NCBI GenBank assembly: GCA_003228875.1
Contig: QIGK01000105.1
Location: forward strand, 1-35,674
Direction of reading: 5' to 3'
DNA length: 35,674 bases
Source of the DNA: Rhodobacterales bacterium
GTDB taxonomy: Bacteria > Pseudomonadota > Alphaproteobacteria > Rhodobacterales > Rhodobacteraceae
The notes under the pieces are model-generated. The model was given only the letters and a program-made list of their open reading frames with translations. It was not told where the DNA came from and made no database searches. The translations under genes and the position numbers were made by a program. Below, in pieces: positions 27,587 to 35,674 of this stretch (position 1 is its first letter; each line of letters starts with the position of its first letter).

Positions 27587-28301
27587 AACTGAAAAACGTC
27601 ATGTCTCATTTCCATATTTGCCGCCAAGCGCTGAACTTCGCCAAAAATACCCCGATATATTTCGGCTAGACTCCGCGCTTAAGCCTCGGATGCTTAAGCG
27701 CATTTTTGATGTGGTATTCTCTCTGTTTGTCCTTTTGTTAGCAACTCCGGTGTTGGCAGCAATCTGGCTTGTATATAAAATTGAAGGATTGATAATTCCC
27801 GAAAATGCCGGACCGGTCTTGTTTTTTTATAACGCGGTCAGTGCTGGGAAAATCATTCGGAAATTCAAAATTCGTATTATTAAACAACGCTGTATTGATG
27901 TGGAACTGGCATCAAAAAATGACTGGCACGCTTTTCAAAATGAATGGAACCCGGAATGTCGCACCATAACTGGTCGGTTTGTCAAGAAATTCTATCTTGA
28001 TGAATTGCCGCAATTTTTTAGCGTTCTTTTGGGCGAGATGAGCGTGGTTGGGCCGCGGCCTTTGGCGGTGCATCATTACAACCGTGATCTTGCCCAAGGC
28101 AATGTAGCGCGAAAATTGTTGCGCGGTGGAATTTTGGGCTTGGGACACATTCGCAAAGGCACCAACCAGATGGGCGACCCGCAGTTTGAATATGAATATA
28201 TCGACGCGCAGCAGAATTTTGGCCCTATACGCGCCTTTTGGCTTGATGTCTGGATAATCTGGCGAGGCTTAAGGCTGGTGGTAAAAGGCGGCGGCCTTTA
28301 G
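27579..28301 (+). CDS. bacterial sugar transferase (initiating phosphoglycosyltransferase)
   Basis: This 240-aa protein of the WcaJ/ExoY/PglC-type superfamily transfers a sugar-1-phosphate to undecaprenyl phosphate. Residues about 46-66 form a membrane-entry helix, followed by the conserved catalytic domain with a basic IIRKFKIRI strand and FYLDELPQFFSVLLGEMSVVGPRPL. It is longer at the N-terminus than PglC and ends with a basic tail. The gene overlaps the polymerase by 8 bp. It is the second of three initiating-type transferases in the window. The substrate cannot be read from the sequence. Confidence 0.85.
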   Translation: MAETEKRHVSFPYLPPSAELRQKYPDIFRLDSALKPRMLKRIFDVVFSLFVLLLATPVLAAIWLVYKIEGLIIPENAGPVLFFYNAVSAGKIIRKFKIRIIKQRCIDVELASKNDWHAFQNEWNPECRTITGRFVKKFYLDELPQFFSVLLGEMSVVGPRPLAVHHYNRDLAQGNVARKLLRGGILGLGHIRKGTNQMGDPQFEYEYIDAQQNFGPIRAFWLDVWIIWRGLRLVVKGGGL

Positions 28302-28401
28302 CAATTTTAAAATTTCCATTGGTTAACCGTTGAAAGCGGTGTTAAGGATTTGTTTTATCTATTTTTATGTGTTTCCTAATAATAGGATTTAGGAGCGAAC
28401 C

Positions 28402-30273
28402 CTGTATAAATTCCTGACCAATTTGCCACGCGGCTGGAAAATTGCCATTTTGTTTGCGTTGGACATAGCGCTTATTCCGGTTTCGCTTGTGTTGGCGCTT
28501 GGCTTGCGGGTTGGTGAATGGATTGCGGTTGACTGGATCAAAAGTTCGGTCCCGCTTTTAATTTTCCTTTTGGCTCTCGCACCTGCTTTTGGTCGGTTTC
28601 TTTCAGTTCACCGCACCAAATTGCAAAGCTTCGGTAATTTCGATTCACTGCGTGTTGGGTTGTTTGCCGCGTGTCTGGGCATTTCCGGCGCTGCAGCAAA
28701 CTGGGCTTTTGGATTGGGCGCGCCGCGCACGGTGCCGGTTATTTTTGCGTTCATTTTCTTTGTGCTAGCCATCTTTATCCGCTTGGCGGCGCAGTGGTTT
28801 TTGGTTTGGTTGGGTGGTCGACGGTTCAAGACCACGCCGGTTGCGGTCTATGGTGCTGGGGCGGCAGGATTACAGCTGATATTTGCATTGCGCCAATCAC
28901 GTGAAATCAGACTGGTTGCGATTGTTGACGATAATTCCAGCCTTCAGGGTGTGGCGATTTCGGGATTGAGCGTGCAAAAACCCGATAATCTTGCGCGCTT
29001 GGTTGAGCGTGGAAAAATTAAAAGAATTCTGCTGGCGATGCCGGCGGTGTCGCGCAGTCGCCAAAAAGAGATCATCAAAAAATATGGCCATCTTTGCGAA
29101 ATTCAGGTTTTGCCGTCCTTTATCGAGTTGATGGCGGGGGAGGGGCTGGTTGAAAGCCTGCGCGCGGTTTCATTGGATGATCTGATGGACAGGGATACGG
29201 TGTCATTGAATGCCCCCGAAATTACTGAGGCTTATTCGAATAAATCGGTGTTTGTATCGGGCGCTGGCGGGTCCATTGGCTCTGAACTTTGTCGGCAGGT
29301 TTTGGCGGCCAAGCCTTTAAGAATTGTTTTGTTTGAAATGAGCGAAATTGCGCTTTATTCAATTGATCGGGAACTGCGTGGTATTGCAGGGGGCGATGTT
29401 GAAATCCTGCCGGTTCTGGGGTCGATTTGCGATCAAAGGTTGGTGGAAAAAACTTTGCGGGATTGCCAAATTGACACAGTCTTGCATGCGGCGGCGTATA
29501 AACACGTGCCTTTGGTTGAGGAAAATGAACTGGAGGGCATTCGAAACAATGTGTTTGGCTCCAAGGTGCTGGCAGAAGCGGCAATAACGGCTGGGGTTGC
29601 TCGGTTTATTCTGGTTTCATCGGATAAAGCGGTGCGACCGACAAACATCATGGGGGCAACAAAACGCCTTGCTGAACTGGTTATTCAAGATCTGCAAACC
29701 CGTAGCAATGTTACCAATTTCTCGATGGTGCGTTTTGGAAATGTTATGGGGTCTTCTGGGTCGGTCATTCCATTATTTCGTGAACAAATCGCCAATGGTG
29801 GGCCGGTCACTGTTACCCACAAGGATATGACTCGCTATTTTATGACCATCCCCGAAGCAGCGCGACTGGTCTTGCTGGCCGGTTCTTTTGCTGAGGGCGG
29901 CGATGTGTTTGTTCTGGATATGGGTAAACAAATCAAAATTATCGATATGGCAAAGCGCCTGATCAAATTGTCGGGTCTGACCGTCAAAGACCAAAATAAC
30001 GCTGATGGTGATATCGAGATCGTTTTCACGGGCACCCGACCCGGCGAAAAACTGTTTGAAGAACTGCTGGTGGGCGACAATACTTTGCCAACCAGCCATG
30101 ACAAAATCCTGCGCGCCCAAGAACAGTTTTTAAGCCGCAACGAAGTAAACGAATTTTTGGCCGGACTGACCAAAGCAATCGACAATAGCGACGCAACGCA
30201 GGCGCGAAAGTTGATTGCCAGATGGGTCGAGGGGTATCGTTGGCCAGTAAGTGACAAGGAAAACCCGATATGA
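28402..30273 (+). CDS. CapD/PglF/FlaA1-like nucleoside-diphosphate-sugar dehydratase, probable CTG start
   Basis: This is a protein of about 623 aa: about four N-terminal membrane segments (about 15-115), a CoA-binding-like Rossmann domain ([17 protein letters not shown]) and a C-terminal extended SDR ([40 protein letters not shown]). This build is typical of UDP-GlcNAc 4,6-dehydratases such as PglF. The obvious TTG at 28423 has no ribosome site. AGGAG (28391-28395) sits 6 nt before CTG at 28402, which would give [13 protein letters not shown], and an in-frame stop lies 12 nt upstream. CTG is therefore the best start unless a normal codon was mutated. The gene begins the second polysaccharide module after a 100-bp gap. 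Confidence 0.88.
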   Translation: MYKFLTNLPRGWKIAILFALDIALIPVSLVLALGLRVGEWIAVDWIKSSVPLLIFLLALAPAFGRFLSVHRTKLQSFGNFDSLRVGLFAACLGISGAAANWAFGLGAPRTVPVIFAFIFFVLAIFIRLAAQWFLVWLGGRRFKTTPVAVYGAGAAGLQLIFALRQSREIRLVAIVDDNSSLQGVAISGLSVQKPDNLARLVERGKIKRILLAMPAVSRSRQKEIIKKYGHLCEIQVLPSFIELMAGEGLVESLRAVSLDDLMDRDTVSLNAPEITEAYSNKSVFVSGAGGSIGSELCRQVLAAKPLRIVLFEMSEIALYSIDRELRGIAGGDVEILPVLGSICDQRLVEKTLRDCQIDTVLHAAAYKHVPLVEENELEGIRNNVFGSKVLAEAAITAGVARFILVSSDKAVRPTNIMGATKRLAELVIQDLQTRSNVTNFSMVRFGNVMGSSGSVIPLFREQIANGGPVTVTHKDMTRYFMTIPEAARLVLLAGSFAEGGDVFVLDMGKQIKIIDMAKRLIKLSGLTVKDQNNADGDIEIVFTGTRPGEKLFEELLVGDNTLPTSHDKILRAQEQFLSRNEVNEFLAGLTKAIDNSDATQARKLIARWVEGYRWPVSDKENPI

Positions 30274-31421
30274 AAAAACGGGTATTAGTTGTTTTTGGCA
30301 CGCGCCCCGAAGCTATTAAAATGGCTGTGCTTGTTAAAGAATTACAGGCAGATGACCGCTTTGAACCACAGGTATGCGCAACCGCGCAACATCGCGAAAT
30401 GCTGGATCCGGTGTTGGAACTGTTTGATATTCAACCGGATTTTGATCTTGATCTGATGGTCAAGGGGCAATCTTTGCATCAATTGACGGCGCGAATAATG
30501 TCAAAGCTGGTTCTGGTGTTTGATCAGGCGCGCCCCGATATTGTGCTGGTTCAAGGCGACACAACCACGACCATGGCCACCAGCCTTGCCGCGTATTACG
30601 CACAAATTCCGATTGGTCATATAGAGGCCGGATTGCGAACCGGAAACCTTTATTCGCCGTGGCCCGAAGAAGGTAATCGCAAAATCACCAGCGCCATTTC
30701 CGATTTCCATTTTGCGCCGAGTAAAGCGGCGCGGGCCAACCTATTAGCTGAAAAAATTGCATCTGAATCGATTGTGGTTACCGGGAACACAGTAATTGAC
30801 GCGCTTTTGCAAACTAATCGGAAAATCGAAAATTCAAAAACTGTGCAGAATGCGTTGACTGAGCAATTTTCTTTCATCAAGCCGGAAAAGAAAATGATTT
30901 TGGTAACCGGACATCGTCGCGAAAGTTTTGGCCAAGGTTTTGAGCGGATTTGCACAGCATTAAGCCAGATTTCGCAATCTTTTAAGAATGCGGAGATTGT
31001 TTTTCCGGTGCATCTTAACCCGAATGTTCAAAAACCGGTTAGCTCTATGCTTTCCAAACATAAAAACATTCATCTGATTGATCCTGTGGATTATTTGCCA
31101 TTTATCTATTTGATGTCAAAATCAACCCTAATCCTAACAGATTCCGGCGGCATTCAGGAAGAGGCTCCGTCCCTTGGTAAACCGGTTTTGGTGATGCGCG
31201 ACACCACAGAGCGCCCTGAGGCGATTGAGGCCGGTGCTGGAATGCTTGTGGGCACTGATATTGAAAAAATTGTCAATACGGTTGGTCGGCTTTTGCAAGA
31301 GCCTGATTTTTATGCGCAGATGAGCAATGTCAAAAACCCGTTTGGTGATGGCACAGCCAGTCAAAAAATTTTAGATTTTCTTGTCAAAAACTTGCGCAAC
31401 CGTTCAGAGGCGGTTTTATGA
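30270..31421 (+). CDS. wecB: UDP-N-acetylglucosamine 2-epimerase (non-hydrolysing)
   Basis: This 383-aa GT-B-fold epimerase interconverts UDP-GlcNAc and UDP-ManNAc. Signatures are [15 protein letters not shown] at the N-terminus, [42 protein letters not shown] and [27 protein letters not shown]. Length and motifs are standard. The ATG overlaps the previous stop (ATGA) and it overlaps the flippase gene next. UDP-ManNAc could serve the GT26 transferase upstream; that is inference. Confidence 0.95.
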   Translation: MKKRVLVVFGTRPEAIKMAVLVKELQADDRFEPQVCATAQHREMLDPVLELFDIQPDFDLDLMVKGQSLHQLTARIMSKLVLVFDQARPDIVLVQGDTTTTMATSLAAYYAQIPIGHIEAGLRTGNLYSPWPEEGNRKITSAISDFHFAPSKAARANLLAEKIASESIVVTGNTVIDALLQTNRKIENSKTVQNALTEQFSFIKPEKKMILVTGHRRESFGQGFERICTALSQISQSFKNAEIVFPVHLNPNVQKPVSSMLSKHKNIHLIDPVDYLPFIYLMSKSTLILTDSGGIQEEAPSLGKPVLVMRDTTERPEAIEAGAGMLVGTDIEKIVNTVGRLLQEPDFYAQMSNVKNPFGDGTASQKILDFLVKNLRNRSEAVL

Positions 31422-32161
31422 TCCCTTATCTTGTGATTTTGATACCGGTTCTTTTTGCCGCAATTCATATGCTTGAATTCACTGCAATTCTGGCGCGGAT
31501 TGCTGGGATTACCACCCAGAACAACGTGCTTGGCTATTCGATACAACAAGCGGTTTATATAAGCACTCGGTTATTCAGCATCATGCTTTTGCCGATCTTG
31601 GGATTGATTGTCGATCGAACGGTTCCCGCACAATCTTTTCAGATGATGGCGGTTTTTGCGCTGCTGGGTGCCGCGCTGGCCAGCGTTATGGTTTTTTCAA
31701 TCAAAGCTTTTGTAGTGCGGTATTTTCAACGGGTGATTTTGGCGTATGTCAGCAGCAAAAATTTCATCGGGGCGTTTTTTATCAACCGTAAATTTTCCGG
31801 TTTGGCCAAGGGTGATCTTCCAAAAATTGGTTTTTCGAAGTTACTTAAGACACCGGGTGCCAAAAAAATAATTATCCAGTCCTCGCTGGTTTATGCGATT
31901 TATGGCACAGGGATATTTCTGTCTTTTTACTTTGCGCTTTTGACGCCGGATTACAGGGCCTCGATCAGCCAACTTTCCGGCATCGTTAACGGGTTTGGCG
32001 CGGTGTTGTTGACGTTTTTTATTGAACCAAGGATCTCGCGTGGCATAGATGCCAACAGCAAAGATGCCTCCGCGCTGGTTATCGCGTTGCTTTTGGGGCG
32101 CTTGATTGGCGTTGCTGTATTATCCCAAATTGTGCTGATGACGGTTTTTTGGCTGACTTGA
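31418..32161 (+). CDS. amj: Amj-type (DUF2837) lipid flippase family protein
   Basis: This is a 247-aa protein with about six membrane segments. Its opening, [62 protein letters not shown], matches the Amj/YdaH group. In Bacillus, Amj is an alternative lipid II flippase; here the family sits between wecB and a GT4, so flipping an undecaprenyl-linked glycan is likely. The gene overlaps wecB by ATGA. The stop (32159-32161) follows a T6 run. In the neighbouring frame the text stays open to the GT4 start, so the true C-terminus could differ if a base was lost. Confidence 0.72.
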   Translation: MIPYLVILIPVLFAAIHMLEFTAILARIAGITTQNNVLGYSIQQAVYISTRLFSIMLLPILGLIVDRTVPAQSFQMMAVFALLGAALASVMVFSIKAFVVRYFQRVILAYVSSKNFIGAFFINRKFSGLAKGDLPKIGFSKLLKTPGAKKIIIQSSLVYAIYGTGIFLSFYFALLTPDYRASISQLSGIVNGFGAVLLTFFIEPRISRGIDANSKDASALVIALLLGRLIGVAVLSQIVLMTVFWLT

Positions 32162-32256
32162 CAATCGCAACCGATGGCTTGATTCTGAGCTTTATTGATC
32201 AACGCCCGAGCATTGATTTCCTGATGCAAAACCGATTGAAAGACTGCCAAGCTTTT
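32162..32256 (+). other. short gap with degenerate coding character
   Basis: These 95 bp between the Amj-like stop and the GT4 start have no gene in the current frame. The frame of the GT4 ATG is open throughout and reads ATDGLILSFIDQRPSIDFL, which looks like protein. A one-base change in the T6 run at 32145-32150 would join it to the Amj frame. It may be the C-terminal part of a former longer protein. I cannot identify it. Confidence 0.3.
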
Positions 32257-33425
32257 ATGAATATTCTATATTTTTACCAACATTTCTCCACCCGGAATAG
32301 GGCGGGCAGGGCATGACAATGATATGCGGCAGCTATGATCATGGCGACACCGGTTGAAGTGGCGAATTTGTCAGGGGTCAGCAGCAAGGTCTGGTTGACG
32401 GCATTAATGTTATCGAATTCAAGCTGGAATACTCAAATGATGACTGGTTTTTAAAGCGCAGCTTGGTTTTTCTGAAATTTGCTTTATTTGGTATCAAAAT
32501 TGCGATGTTCAGAAAATATGATTTGGTTTTCGCCACATCGACGCCGCTTACTGCGGGTATTCCTGCGATTTTTGCGCGCTGGCTACGGCGTAAACAATTT
32601 GTGTTTGAGGTTCGCGATCTTTGGCCGGAATTGCCGCGCGCCATGGGGGTTATTACCAACCCCGTGGTGCTTGGAATGATGTCAGTGCTGGAATGGGTTT
32701 CTTATCGCTCCGCACATCGGTGCATCGGTTTGGCACCGGACATGGTGCAAGGTATTATCCGGCGCGGGGTTTCTGGAAACAAGGTGACAATGGTGCCAAA
32801 TGCCAGCGATATTGACATTTTCCAAGTTGATAAAACCCAACACTGGCGGCCAGATTCTGTTTCAGATAGTGATTTTATGTCGGTTTATACTGGCAGCCAT
32901 GGGTTGGCCAATGGGCTGGATAAAATTCTCGATGTTGCCGAAGAAATGCTAAAGCGTAGGAAAAAGGAATTCAAGTTTGTGTTTGTTGGCAGCGGCAAAT
33001 TGAAACCGGCGCTGGAAAAAGATGCAAAAACCCGAAATCTGACAAATGTAGTATTCCATGATCCAGTGCCTAAACACCAACTGGCAGGGCTGCTGGGCGC
33101 GGCGGATATCGGCATCATGTGTTTTGCCGATGTGCCTGCATTTTATTATGGCACTTCGCCCAACAAGTTTTTTGATTATATCGCGGCGAGCCTGCCGAGC
33201 ATTAATAATTACCCCGGCTGGATTGCTGATCATATCAAGCAAAGCAATTGTGGCTGGGTGGTGCCTGTCAATGACGCAGCTGCTTTTGCCAACGCATTAG
33301 AGCAGGCACAGACAGGACAAGCAGAATTGAACGACATAAAAATCAATGCTTTTGCATTGGCCGAACGCGAATTTGCCCGCGACAAGCTTGGTGAAAAATG
33401 GGTTCGCTGGGTAACCGAGGGTTAA
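32257..33425 (+). pseudogene. glycosyltransferase family 4, inactivated by deletion, frame change and stop codon
   Basis: The original gene starts at ATG 32257 with MNILYFYQHFST, the typical N-terminus of WbuB-like GT4 enzymes. After a short stretch it meets a stop at about 32314. The normal text resumes in another frame as MTMICGSYDHGDTG. Roughly 16 codons are missing compared with relatives, judged by eye. An in-frame TGA at 32355-32357 then interrupts GDTG-stop-SGEFVRGQ. From 32463 on the frame is intact and holds KYDLVFATSTPLTAGIPA, FVFEVRDLWPELP, MVPNASDIDIF, YTGSHGLANGLDKIL and YYGTSPNKFFDYIAA. The C-terminal domain is complete, but the donor/acceptor N-terminal domain is split. Two independent lesions argue for a real pseudogene. 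Confidence 0.85.
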
Positions 33426-33429
33426 TGGG

Positions 33430-34038
33430 ATGAAACGGTTGGTTGACATTGTTGGCAGTTTAGTCGGTTTGATTGTTTTTGCGCCAATAATGCTGGTTTT
33501 GTTTTTTGCTGTCAAAAAACAGTTTGGCAGGCCAGTGCTTTATAAAGCAACACGGCCGGGTCAAAACGGCAAAAGCTTTGTCATGCTGAAATTTCGAACC
33601 ATGCGGGATGCCTTTGACAATCAGGGACAGGCTTTGCCCGACGACCAGCGGCTGACGCCATTTGGCGCTAAGCTGCGCCGCACATCGCTGGATGAGCTGC
33701 CAGAGCTGTGGAATGTGTTAAAAGGCGATATGAGCCTTGTTGGTCCACGGCCATTATTGATGGAATATCTGCCGCTTTATGCCAAGTCAGAAGCGCGGCG
33801 GCATGAAGTGCGCCCCGGCATTACCGGCTGGGCACAGGTGAACGGGCGCAACGCCATTTCTTGGCAGGAAAAATTTGCCTATGATGTGTGGTATGTAGAT
33901 AACCGGAATTCTTGGCTCGATCTAAAAATCCTTGGTATGACCATTAAAAAAGTCATAATCAGAGAGGGGATTAGCCAGAATGGCACTGCCACCATGACCA
34001 AGTTTACAAGCACAGAAAAATCAGGTGCGGACAAATGA
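33430..34038 (+). CDS. PglC-like phosphoglycosyltransferase
   Basis: This 202-aa monotopic phosphoglycosyltransferase has an N-terminal re-entrant membrane helix (VDIVGSLVGLIVFAPIMLVLFFAV). It is followed by the catalytic domain FVMLKFRTMRDAF, the acidic pair in LDELPELWNVLKGDMSLVGPRPLLMEYL and the HEVRPGITGWAQVNGRNAIS segment. It has the small PglC size, without the five-helix extension of WbaP. It would place a sugar phosphate, plausibly bacillosamine-type given the neighbours, on undecaprenyl phosphate. It starts 4 nt after the GT4 stop, and its stop overlaps the PglD-like start. Confidence 0.88.
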   Translation: MKRLVDIVGSLVGLIVFAPIMLVLFFAVKKQFGRPVLYKATRPGQNGKSFVMLKFRTMRDAFDNQGQALPDDQRLTPFGAKLRRTSLDELPELWNVLKGDMSLVGPRPLLMEYLPLYAKSEARRHEVRPGITGWAQVNGRNAISWQEKFAYDVWYVDNRNSWLDLKILGMTIKKVIIREGISQNGTATMTKFTSTEKSGADK

Positions 34039-34648
34039 AATTTATTTATAGTTATGGTGGGTATGCGCGGGAAACGGTGCGCAACATCCGACAAAAGTTT
34101 CCTGATGAGGATGTATTTTTTGTCGATGATATGCCCATCGATCAGGCGATCAGTTATGAGCAAGCCCGCAAGCTGGCGAAAAATCAGGATGCGACTTTTG
34201 TTATTGCCTTTGCCAATGCAAAGTTGAGGAAACAAAAACCGAACAGGTGATCCGTGACGGGTTTGCATTGTTTTCCAGTGTTGCACCCACCGCGATTGTT
34301 GGCTCTGATGTGTCGATTGGCCAAGGTTCTATCTTGTCTGATTTTTCAATGGTGACTGCTGATGCAAAAATTGGAATGTCTTTTCAGGCCAATATATACA
34401 GTTATGTGGCCCATGATTGCGTTATCGGAGATTATGTAACTTTGGCGCCGCGTGTGTCAGTGAATGGTCGGGTGCATATCGAAGACGGGGTTTATATCGG
34501 CACCGGTGCCTCGATCTTGCCCGGAAGCGCAGGCAGTTCGATCCTGATCGGCAAAGGCGCAATTATTGGTGCCCATGCGCTGGTGACCAAAGATGTGCCC
34601 GCTTATGCCACAGTGATTGGTATTCCGGCCAAAGTGATTGGCGGCTGA
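34035..34648 (+). pseudogene. PglD/NeuD-like sugar O/N-acetyltransferase, frameshifted
   Basis: The N-terminal frame gives MKFIYSYGGYARETVRNIRQ (71 aa) and ends at a stop in 34248-34250. The left-handed beta-helix part continues in the next frame as [25 protein letters not shown], then hexapeptide repeats ([52 protein letters not shown]) and [19 protein letters not shown]. Adding one G near 34228-34229 gives [15 protein letters not shown], the normal text. It would acetylate an amino sugar, the second last step of the bacillosamine pathway. The gene overlaps the PglC-like gene by ATGA. The second piece has a GTG at 34247 that could re-initiate, but the separate sugar-binding part would be lost. 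Confidence 0.8.
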
Positions 34649-34650
34649 GT

Positions 34651-35596
34651 GTGAAAAACAATTTTTCAGCGCCATGGCCGCATTTTTCCGAAGCCGAAAT
34701 TGATATTGTCGCGCGGGTTTTGCGTTCAAGCAAAGTGAATTCATGGACCGGCGAAGAAACCGCATTATTTGAGCATGAGTTTGCTGAATTTGCCGGCACT
34801 AATAAGGCCATTGCTGTTGCAAATGGCACATTGGTGCTTGATTTGGCGTTGCATGGGCTGGGCATTGGTTTTTGCAACGGTGGATCGTCTTTGGACGAGG
34901 TGATTGTAACGCCGCAAAGCTTTATGGCTTCGGCATCGGTGATAGTAAATGCTGGGGCTATTCCGGTATTTGCCGACGTTGATCTGGATACTCAGATTGG
35001 GGGATGTTGCGGCGTGGTCGTTTTGTCAGGATAAAATCATGTCAACCATCGGCGAGGGCGGCATGGTAACGTGCAATGATGAAGATCTGTGGCGGCGCAT
35101 GTGGGCCTTTAAGGATCATGGTAAAAGCTATGAAGCGGTATTTGAACGCCAGCATCCGGACGGGTTTCGCTGGCTGCACGAAAGTTTTGGCAGTAATTTC
35201 CGACTGACAGAAATACAATCAGCGATTGGACGGTTTCAGTTAGAAAAAATGCCGGAATGGCATGCAGTACGAAACTGAAATGCCACTGGCTTAAGGCTTG
35301 CTTTGCAGGAATTTGTTAAAAAAGGCTGGTTGAGAATTCCTCAAATCCAGTCGAACGCCATCGCCAATAAAATTCGAAACGAAGCCCATGACGTGCATGG
35401 TTATTACAAGTTTTACGCATTTTTTCAGCCTGAAAACACTGGCTCAGATATGACACGAGACCGGCTTGTTGAGCATCTCAGGAGTTATTCCGTGGTGTGT
35501 ATGCAAGGGTCTTGTTCGGAAATCTATCAAGAAAAAGCCTTTATAAGCAATAATATTGGCGGTAATACTCCCATATTTAGGGATACTCATAAGTAG
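34651..35596 (+). pseudogene. DegT/PglE-like aminotransferase, decayed
   Basis: This was a PLP-dependent sugar aminotransferase of the DegT/DnrJ/EryC1 family. The GTG at 34651 starts an intact N-terminus (VARVLRSSKVNSWTGEE, NGTLVLDLALHGLGIG). Near 34995 it jumps from FADVDLDTQ straight to GDVAAWSFCQDKIMST in another frame. About 75 codons of the usual family text are gone, including the PLP-binding acidic strand. The Lys in CQDKIM is retained. A TGA at 35276-35278 interrupts the next part (HAVRN-stop-NATGLRLAL). The C-terminus (GSCSEIYQEKAF) is truncated at 35596, where the IS3-like element begins. Four separate lesions make inactivity certain. Confidence 0.88.
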
Positions 35597-35674
35597 AATT
35601 TTCTCGTACTTTAACGAAGGAGATTTTATTATGAAGAAATCGAGATATTCAGACAGCCAAATCATTGGCATATT
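35560..35674 (+). mobile_element. left end of an IS3-family insertion sequence (partial)
   Basis: An insertion sequence begins somewhere between about 35555 and 35600, where the aminotransferase text ends. The right end lies outside the window, so the terminal repeat and target duplication cannot be fixed. The assignment rests on the OrfA start at 35631. Confidence 0.65.
35631..35674 (+). CDS. IS3-family transposase OrfA, N-terminus (3' end outside window)
   Basis: Only the first 14 codons are visible: MKKSRYSDSQIIGI. This is the standard opening of the HTH (transposase_8) OrfA proteins of the IS3 family, which bind the terminal repeats. AAGGAGA (35617-35623) lies 7 nt before the ATG, a strong ribosome site. 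The frame is open to the window edge. OrfB, normally reached by programmed frameshifting, would lie outside. Confidence 0.8.
   Translation, partial: MKKSRYSDSQIIGI

Overview
This window looks like a piece of a chromosome from a moderate-GC alphaproteobacterium, most likely Rhodobacterales (Roseobacter-like). The clues are the guaB-MAPEG-rsmB order, a CckA-type hybrid kinase, an alphaproteobacterial GAAC-N7-GAAC LexA box in front of recA, the recA-alaS-icd neighbourhood, a COX15-type heme A synthase and the rplM-rpsI pair. The assignment rests on gene families and gene order only, since no search could be run.

Layout. Positions 1-15034 are housekeeping and look intact: the 3' end of guaB, a MAPEG membrane protein, rsmB-like, a cckA-like hybrid kinase, a small sulfotransferase (minus), recA, alaS, a DUF1330 protein, icd (minus), a 59-aa unknown with a strong ribosome binding site (minus), trmJ, ctaA, an ECHDC3-type enoyl-CoA hydratase relative (minus), a PaaI-like thioesterase, and rplM-rpsI. 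Perfect palindromes sit at two convergent gene ends, and a compact hairpin lies in the rplM leader.

Positions 15040-35596 are a surface-polysaccharide locus. A minus-strand part holds an O-antigen-ligase/BY-kinase chimera and a frameshifted unknown gene. A secreted unknown protein follows on the plus strand. Next comes a tightly overlapping run: a broken WecA-like transferase, gmd, fcl, manC, a Wzx-like flippase, a WecG/TagA transferase, GT2, a sulfotransferase, a Wzy-like polymerase and a sugar transferase. This would make GDP-L-fucose and build a lipid-linked, possibly sulfated glycan. A second module (PglF-like dehydratase, wecB, Amj-type flippase, GT4, PglC-, PglD- and PglE-like proteins) resembles the UDP-diacetylbacillosamine route. 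The window ends in the start of an IS3-family element that truncates the PglE-like gene.

The most striking observation is the state of the polysaccharide locus. At least six genes carry lesions, while every neighbouring housekeeping gene is intact. Three lesions are single-base deletions and could be sequencing errors. The others cannot be explained that way: an in-frame fusion of two gene halves, internal deletions of roughly 16 and 75 codons, two nonsense codons and an IS-proximal truncation. The locus therefore looks like a heteropolysaccharide system in active decay, or one remodelled around a novel chimeric kinase.
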